Shown here: positions 58,496 to 64,000 of the stretch, one piece after another
How the letters are laid out: each line of letters starts with the position of its first letter
How positions within the stretch are numbered: position 1 is the first letter of the stretch
From: Phylloscopus collybita
Lineage: Eukaryota; Chordata; Aves; Passeriformes; Phylloscopidae
Direction: 5' to 3'
DNA: 64,000 nt
Assembly (NCBI GenBank): GCA_027886175.1
Contig: JAJNNQ010000003.1
Location: 2,378,001 to 2,442,000 of the forward strand
Program-made: the position numbers and the translations under genes
The notes under the pieces: model-generated
What the model was told of the DNA's origin: nothing
Database searches by the model: none
Seen by the model: the letters and a program-made list of their open reading frames with translations, nothing else

Positions 58496-60904
58496 CACTC
58501 AGAGTTTCTAAAATGCTTTTTAAACAGGACTGTACTCTCCAGCCTTACTTTTCCAATTTCCTCTTAGCACTGTTTCTGCAAAGCCTCGTGCTGGTGCCAC
58601 TGGAACTTTCCTAGCCAGCCTGCTCTTCCCCATCCAAAGTGCAAGCAAGGCTGAAAATGGAGAGCTATTAAAAGCCCTGTTCCAAATCCAGGTGCAGAGT
58701 GGTGTGTCAGCTGCTGGAGAGGAAGGACATTTGAGGTAAGCGGGCTCTTCCCTTGTCGTTTAGAACAAACAAGGTTTAAAAGTCGAGGGCAAGACCCTTG
58801 TGCAAAAGGATGCTCAGGGAATCATTTCTGAGGCCAATTGTGCATGTAAAATAAGGTTATTTGACACAGCTTGGGCTCTGGGTGACAGCTCCCATCCAAG
58901 TGCAGAGGTGGACCAGCACATCCATGGAATGAGTGCTCAGCTGCCTTTTTCTTTTTGCCACCTGTGTTTGCTCCAGCCTAAAAGGAGATGAGTGCATTGA
59001 CTGGCACAAACTGCTCTGGCTTCAGGAAAACACACAGGAAGGAAAGAAACCAACCTGGATCCACAGTAAAACCTGGGAAATTACAGATCTTCAGCCTGGC
59101 ACTGCTGAGGAATGCACAGCAGGTAAAGAGGAGGGAGCAAGATTTGCCTGGACACATCCCCACTGAAGTTTCCCCTTTGTAAAAGGAAATTAAAGCAGCA
59201 ATTATAATTCAAAGATATTTTGATTTTTGAAATTACACTGCTTTCTGCTTCCAGGTTGTGTAAAACTGTTAAAAATCAGTTTGTCCTTCACAACAGGTGA
59301 GTTCCTTTCTATTCATTGTGAACACAGGAGGGAATCTGATGTCCCCATTACCTCAGTTTCCCTCTCAAGAAGCCAGTTTCAGACCAGCTCTGCTAGCAGT
59401 GAAATGTGATTAGAAGCTCTGCTAGGTTTCAGAAAGGTCTTTCTTCCCTGAATGTGAAAATATCTTCTTACTTAGTAGGCCATCAGAATCACCAGCTTTT
59501 CCAAACGACCTTCCTAAAGAAAAAGAAATTAAATAAATTTGAAGTTAATTAGGAAAATCTTGGGGGAAACTGCATCTTGTGGTCCACATGCAAAGATCTC
59601 AGAGCCTCTTGCAAATCTTCTCTATTTTATGTATTTTTAAGGCACAGCTCCATTTGGTTTATTTTGTTTTTACTGGTGCAGCACCTTCTAAAAGGTTTTA
59701 TATGCATAAAAGAATGGAAATACATGCAGCAGCTGAAGCAGCTTCCAAGGAAAAGCAAGAGGAGGATGATTTACTGAGAGCTGTAATGAGAAATAGACTC
59801 TCGGTTTCATAAATTCAGAGTAAGTCCTGGTGCATCTCCCTTAACTGATGTCCTCTCCTGAAGTGCCACGCGACTCCGAGTCCATCCACCGGGGAAAACA
59901 CATGGATTGCACTGGGTTATTCAATAATGCAGGCAGCAAGGAGGGAAAAATCACTACGGGCAGAGAACTGCTCACAGCTCAGGCCTGAAACCCCCAAAAA
60001 TGAATGGCAAAGTCCTGCCCTCCCTGCAATCCAATCGGGAAGATGAGTAGACCTGCACAGCTCTTCTCATTAGATCCCAGGCAGCACTGAGGAATTATTG
60101 ATGGAGATATCCACGGATTGCAGGGTTGAAGGCCTTGGAGGCAGAACTAGAAGGTTCTTTTAACCCAGGAATTGCTGTTGCCTGCTGGAATCTCCAGGAA
60201 AATCCAGTGTCTTTGAAGGTGTTTGATTCTGCACTGCCGATCAGAGGAGATGTGACAGTTTGCCTTGGGAACGCTCTCTGGAATATTTTTTTACATCACC
60301 GAGAAGTGTTTTGCCTGAAGGTGTGAATTTCAAATTGTGCACTAAGAATCTCGAGATGCGGTGCCGTGTTTCAGGAAAAAGGGAAGAAAAGGGAGAGAAA
60401 TCCAGTAATGTAGATTAATAGAAGAAAATGAGATCTACACGAGAGGTTTGATTAAATTTGGAGTCGGCTGCTGGACCAGAAAGATGGAGCTAAGTAAAAG
60501 CATGGAGTTAACTAAGGGAAAAATGAGTTTGGAGCAGGAACAGAACTCAAATTCATCTTTGCCAGTGAGGCAGGAAGCTGGAGTGACCTTGAGAGCTGCT
60601 GTGTGTGCTGTGCACGTGCGAGCCCTACGGCGGCACGAGAGAACCCTTCGCAAAGGCAGCTCTGATTTTCATTTTGGTGCATTTAACACAAAGCTGCCAT
60701 GGACCGTGTGTGGCAATTTGTGTTAAGTCTATAACCCAGCCTGCTGAGAAGGCAAGGAACTGGCAGGGAAACTCAGACTCCTGAGGCCAGGATGGTTTTA
60801 TAACTGAAGTAGCCTCAGTCTCTTCATGGTGCAGGAGAACTGGACTTGTCGTTAGATGTAGATTAGTAGGTAACAGCCTCCATTTAGATGTGTTCTTTAC
60901 AAAC

Positions 60905-61122
60905 AGAGGGATTCTTTCTGGCCATCAGGAAGAATTTCTTCATGGAAAAATGTTGTTAAATGTTGGAAGGGGCCAGAGAGGGGGCATTGGAGTTCCCATC
61001 CCTGGAGGTATCCAAGGGATGCCTGGACATGGCACTCAGTGTGGGGTAGGGATAAGTCACAGGCTGGATTTAATGGTCTGGGAGGGCTTTTCCAACCTCA
61101 GTGATGAAGTGATTCTGTGATG
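60905..61122 (+). mobile_element. CR1 LINE 3' tail
   Basis: GGCCATCAGGAAGAATTTCT, TTGGAGTTCCCATCCCTGG, GGTATCCAAGGGATGCCTGG, TTTAATGGTCTGGGAGGGC, TTTTCCAACCTCAGTGATGA and GTGATTCTGTGATGG follow the sense CR1 order. It is about 215 bp and 5'-truncated. Confidence 0.9.
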
Positions 61123-62457
61123 GGACCTTGGTCAGTGGTGATAGAACCAGTGGTGACAGTTTTGGGGTCTCTGAATCAAGAGATGGGTAAGTAACTGCTA
61201 TGTCATGGCTGGTGGTTGTCCTAAAGCTCTTGTGCTTTTGGTCTTAAACTGAAGCACTCATCTTCCCTCCATGGGAAGCATGGCCACATCCCAGACCATG
61301 GCTGTCCTGTGTCCCACCAGGTGGCTGAGCTCCTCTGGAGGGTGTTCCCCCAGCCCAGGTGAGATGAACCAGCTGGGGAAGGATCTTGTTGGGATGTGCA
61401 GGACCATAAAATAACTGAGGGTGGAAGGGAGCTTAAGAGGTCCCTGGGCACAGCTCCTGCCCGGTGCTGTGAGCTCTCACTACTATTGCTAGGGCTGCTC
61501 TCATCACTGTTACATGCCCAGAGGGATCAATAAAACACTGAGAGAGAGCAGAATAATACAGTGACACCTTGAGAAAAATCCCAGACACGTCACTGTCCCG
61601 TTTGGGCGCGCTTCCCACTAACGAGACACTCAGCAGTGCCTTCCTGCAGGTATTTTCCATCGTGCTGATCCTCTGTGGGCTCGTTTTCCTGCTCCCATGA
61701 CCTATTTTTGGCTTTCTGTCCAGTCACAGCCACTTCATCTCCTTGTTTTAACATCCTATTCTTTCTGTCCAGACTCTCTTTTTATTTTTTTTTCCCCTGC
61801 TAGTTAACTGTAATTATACAGCTTTTTAATGAGTTTTGATTCATTTAAACTTGCTTTATGTGCCTTACAGCAAACCCCCTGCTGGTCTAATTTTATATAG
61901 TGTATTTAATTGAGACCCCTTTTGCAAGTACACAGTTTGTGTATGACGAGCACAGTCCCCAACCATAAATTCTGCTTTATTCCCACTCTCCTGATTAGAT
62001 TTTTATTTGCATTACATTAATGGGTTTTTTCCCACTAAAATGCTGTCACATACATTTTAACCACTCCAGCAAATTAATTCTTCCTATAGTTAATGCCATA
62101 CAGAGAAACGTCTTTATGGAACTTCTAATTGTTCATTTCAAGTATTCCAAAATTAGTTCCTTTTTATTAATTGGGGAGTCACTGCATTCTGGAGAAGACA
62201 GAAAGCTCTCTTGCAAACCACATTAACTGGACAGATGTTCTGAAATATGTTAAATATTACCCAGTGAGTGCTGACACAGTTCATCAATCATGTCAGTGCC
62301 ACTCTGGGATCTGGTGTGGGGTAGAGGTGCTGAGAGAGAGGCAGTGTCAGAAAGGATGAACTGACACTACAGACAGCAGTTTTATGTTGAGGGTAAAGCA
62401 GGAAGAAAATCATAATTTAAAATAACTGGAGAAATGTCATTATCCTAAATAGAGAGT
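61123..62457. other. unique noncoding sequence
   Basis: A weak CR1-like fragment may lie at 61404-61450 (CATAAAATAACTGAGGGTGG then GAGCTTAAGAGG, minus strand). The part at 61795-62170 is AT-rich, repeat-free and dense in homeodomain-type words, with an exact octamer ATTTGCAT at 62005-62012. No gene was recognised. Confidence 0.4.
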
Positions 62458-62710
62458 TATAGAATGGTTTGGGTCATCTAATTCCAACCCCCTGCCATGG
62501 GCAGGGACATCTCCAACTGTCCCAGGCTGCTCCAAGCCCTGTCCAGCCTGGCTTTGGACACTGCCAGGGATCCAGGGGCAGCCACAGCTTTTCTGGGCTC
62601 CCTGTGCCAGGGCCTCCCCACCCTCACAGAGAAGGATTTCTTCCCAAAATCCCATCTAAATCCACCATCCAGCTTAAAGCCATTCCCCTTGTCCCATCAC
62701 TGGACAATGT
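62458..62710 (-). mobile_element. CR1 LINE 3' tail with small internal deletion
   Basis: On the plus strand: TAGAATGGTTTGGGTCATC, CCTGCCATGGGCAGGGACAT, GTCCCAGGCTGCTCCAAGC, CAGGGATCCAGGGGCAGCC and CAGCTTAAAGCCATTCCCC. Compared with the other copies, about 20 bases (GGAAGGGACCTTAAAG region) are missing between GGTTTGGGT and CATCTAATTCCA. It is about 250 bp and 5'-truncated. Confidence 0.93.
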
Positions 62711-62765
62711 TGAATGGAAACTTGTAATGCTCAACAGTGCCATGGGAAAGGAGGGGACTTGGTTA

Positions 62766-62819
62766 GGGTTTCACTCTTGGTTTGGGTTTCACTCTTGGTT
62801 TGGGTTTCACTTTTGGTTC
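62766..62819. repeat. 18-bp tandem repeat, three copies
   Basis: The unit is GGGTTTCACTCTTGGTTT. The first two copies are identical and the third differs at two positions. It is in frame in a 199-codon plus-strand frame, giving a six-residue repeat, but that frame starts in antisense CR1. Confidence 0.95.
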
Positions 62820-63772
62820 CCCCTGGAGCTCAAACACTTTACAAAGAGTCAGGATCATTTTATGGGTGCCAAACAGAAAGTTGAAGCAAAGCAAGAGCTG
62901 TCCAGGCAAAGTTTTCCTGAATATGTTGTCTATGTGGGTAAAAGGCAGTTCAAGACTTTCTTTCCAGAGTGGTCACCAAAAATAACACACCTACCTCCAG
63001 GCTACAGTTCTTTAACTGGGTCATCTCCATCCCTCTCTTCAAACAGATCTTATCAGCAACACATCTGATGGGATAAGAGTGTGTTGGGATACACATTTAC
63101 ATACAGAGAGATAAAAAGGCTTACATAACCCTAGGAGCTGAAAATACATCTCCCCCAGACAAGTGCCAATGTTCCCTTGCTAAATCCTGCAGAATGGGGT
63201 TTTCCTGCCGTGTCAGCAGCTACATGACAATAAAGCCAATGGCACAGGTGTCCTGAGAGCCAGTTTCAATGACCACGAGGCAAGAAATGCCAAGTTCCCT
63301 TCCTTTTTTCCAGCTAGATGGATGATGTTTGAGCAAAGAACAAAATCCCTGCATTATGGTTCTTAACTAACCCATTCAAAATAGCCCCAGGAAATATCCA
63401 GAGCTCTTTGTTTTATAGCAGAGTGTTCAAGGCTATTTAATCTTTTTCAAATGCATGGCAATACAATGGAATTTTCTGAAGCCTTCCAAGAAGCCAATCA
63501 GGGCACGTACTGACAAAAATCCCAAGTGTTTAAAATCATGGGCACAAAAAGAGCACTCCAACAATTAAATTTCAGTTTTTAGGTCCTGGGTGTCTTTGAC
63601 AAGCCTGGTTGCTGAGTCAGCACTTTAGATTTTGTCCTCCCTCATCCAGGTTTTCCACAGGATTTGCATAAACCAGCTGATGGGTGTGGCCAACGGGAGC
63701 TGTGAGGGTGAAAGATGAAACACTGACACTCAGAACAGCCACTGGCATCTTGCTCAGTTTCCATATCATATG

Positions 63773-63870
63773 TATTTATTTAACATATTCATTACACATT
63801 ATTTTTATATTTATTTCTATAAATTGTAATTTTTTAATATTTATTTAACATATATTTATTACACATATTT
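63773..63870. repeat. AT-rich imperfect duplication
   Basis: TATTTATTTAACATAT, then TTCATTACACATTATTT, at 63773-63804 is repeated in modified form at 63838-63870, about 65 bases later, inside an AT-rich block. Confidence 0.8.
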
Positions 63871-64000
63871 ATTTCCTGCAATACCTGTCCCCTGCGTGTG
63901 TCCTGTACTGCTCTCAGAGGGATGAGTTGGGACTGGATGTGGGATAGCCTTGGAAAACAGAACTCTGCGTCATGACTGGAATGAAGAGTGCTGCTTCCTG

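Larger units (their letters stand above)
54546..60904. other. unique noncoding sequence, longest CR1-free interval
   Basis: About 6.3 kb without a recognised interspersed repeat. It holds a perfect 10-bp hairpin at 55708-55731, a CpG-containing repeat-free part at 57190-57620, T-rich tracts at 58410-58495, and an exon-like chain at about 58503-59296. A CpG cluster lies at 60597-60655. No gene can be supported. Confidence 0.45.
62711..64000. other. unique noncoding sequence with tandem and AT-rich repeats
   Basis: It includes the 18-bp tandem repeat at 62766-62819 and the AT-rich imperfect duplication at 63773-63870. No gene was recognised. Confidence 0.5.

Noticed and set aside
59085..59105. 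Fibronectin-III-like string (ITDLQPGT) in an exon-like segment
   Set aside because: The flanking residues do not fit the domain, and eight residues are too few.
61404..61450. Possible CR1 terminus on the minus strand
   Set aside because: Only about 45 diverged bases match, and there is no continuation into the CR1 body, so it is mentioned but not called.
36057..62012. Three exact POU octamers as a coordinated regulatory signal
   Set aside because: About two exact octamers are expected by chance in 64 kb, more in AT-rich DNA, so the number is not remarkable.
62469..63068. 199-codon plus-strand open frame with a six-residue repeat
   Set aside because: The first part is antisense CR1 and the repeat is the 18-bp minisatellite.
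1..64000. tRNA, rRNA or snRNA genes
   Set aside because: No box-B-like GGTTCGAATCC with a matching cloverleaf, and no ribosomal or snRNA signature, was found by eye on either strand.

Overview
The window looks like a gene-poor stretch of a bird's nuclear genome. The best evidence is the repeat content: about twenty 5'-truncated CR1 LINE tails on both strands, roughly 4 kb or 6% of the window. There are no Alu-, B1- or L1-like elements, and a few short LTR remnants are present. The CR1 tails carry the avian motifs GGTTTGGGTTGGAAGG, CCATGGGCAGGGACA, and GGTTGGACTTGATGATC followed by an AATGATTCTATG-like end. A neoavian or songbird source is plausible but cannot be settled from the sequence alone.

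I found no protein-coding gene, tRNA, rRNA, CRISPR array or bacterial operon that I can support. The longest open frames (up to 243 codons) are explained by antisense CR1 tails, microsatellites or chance: they lack recognisable domains, and several overlap in different frames. The window is therefore intergenic or lies inside a large intron.

Layout. 1-8 kb is mostly unique AT-rich sequence with two CR1 tails. 8.2-8.9 kb holds a 446-bp solo LTR and a CR1 tail. 9-17 kb has many poly-A/poly-T tracts and one CR1 tail of a different class. 17.4-22.2 kb is repeat-rich and includes a CR1 split by a ~0.4 kb insertion and carrying a TCCCA pentanucleotide expansion. 26.9-29.4 kb has two reverse-strand CR1 tails. 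31.3-31.7 kb is an extremely AT-rich block with a 32-bp-arm palindrome. 35.2-35.7 kb is a second copy of the solo LTR. 37.3-37.5 kb is a 98-bp-period duplication. 37-46.8 kb contains several CR1 tails, two of them abutting. 49.8 kb is a 97-bp inverted repeat. 54.3, 60.9 and 62.5 kb hold further CR1 tails. The final few hundred bases are AT-rich.

The best-supported non-trivial discovery is the pair of solo LTRs at 8221-8666 and 35223-35667. They have the same length, related sequence, TGATGC...GCATCA ends (one end mutated) and 4-bp target-site duplications (GGGT and GGTG). The long inverted repeats at 23.9, 31.4, 40.6 and 49.8 kb also merit a second look. A weak three-exon open-frame chain at about 58.5-59.3 kb and a single exon-like segment at 50.16 kb are the only hints of transcribed sequence, and both are speculative. 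I did not find a convincing new biological system.
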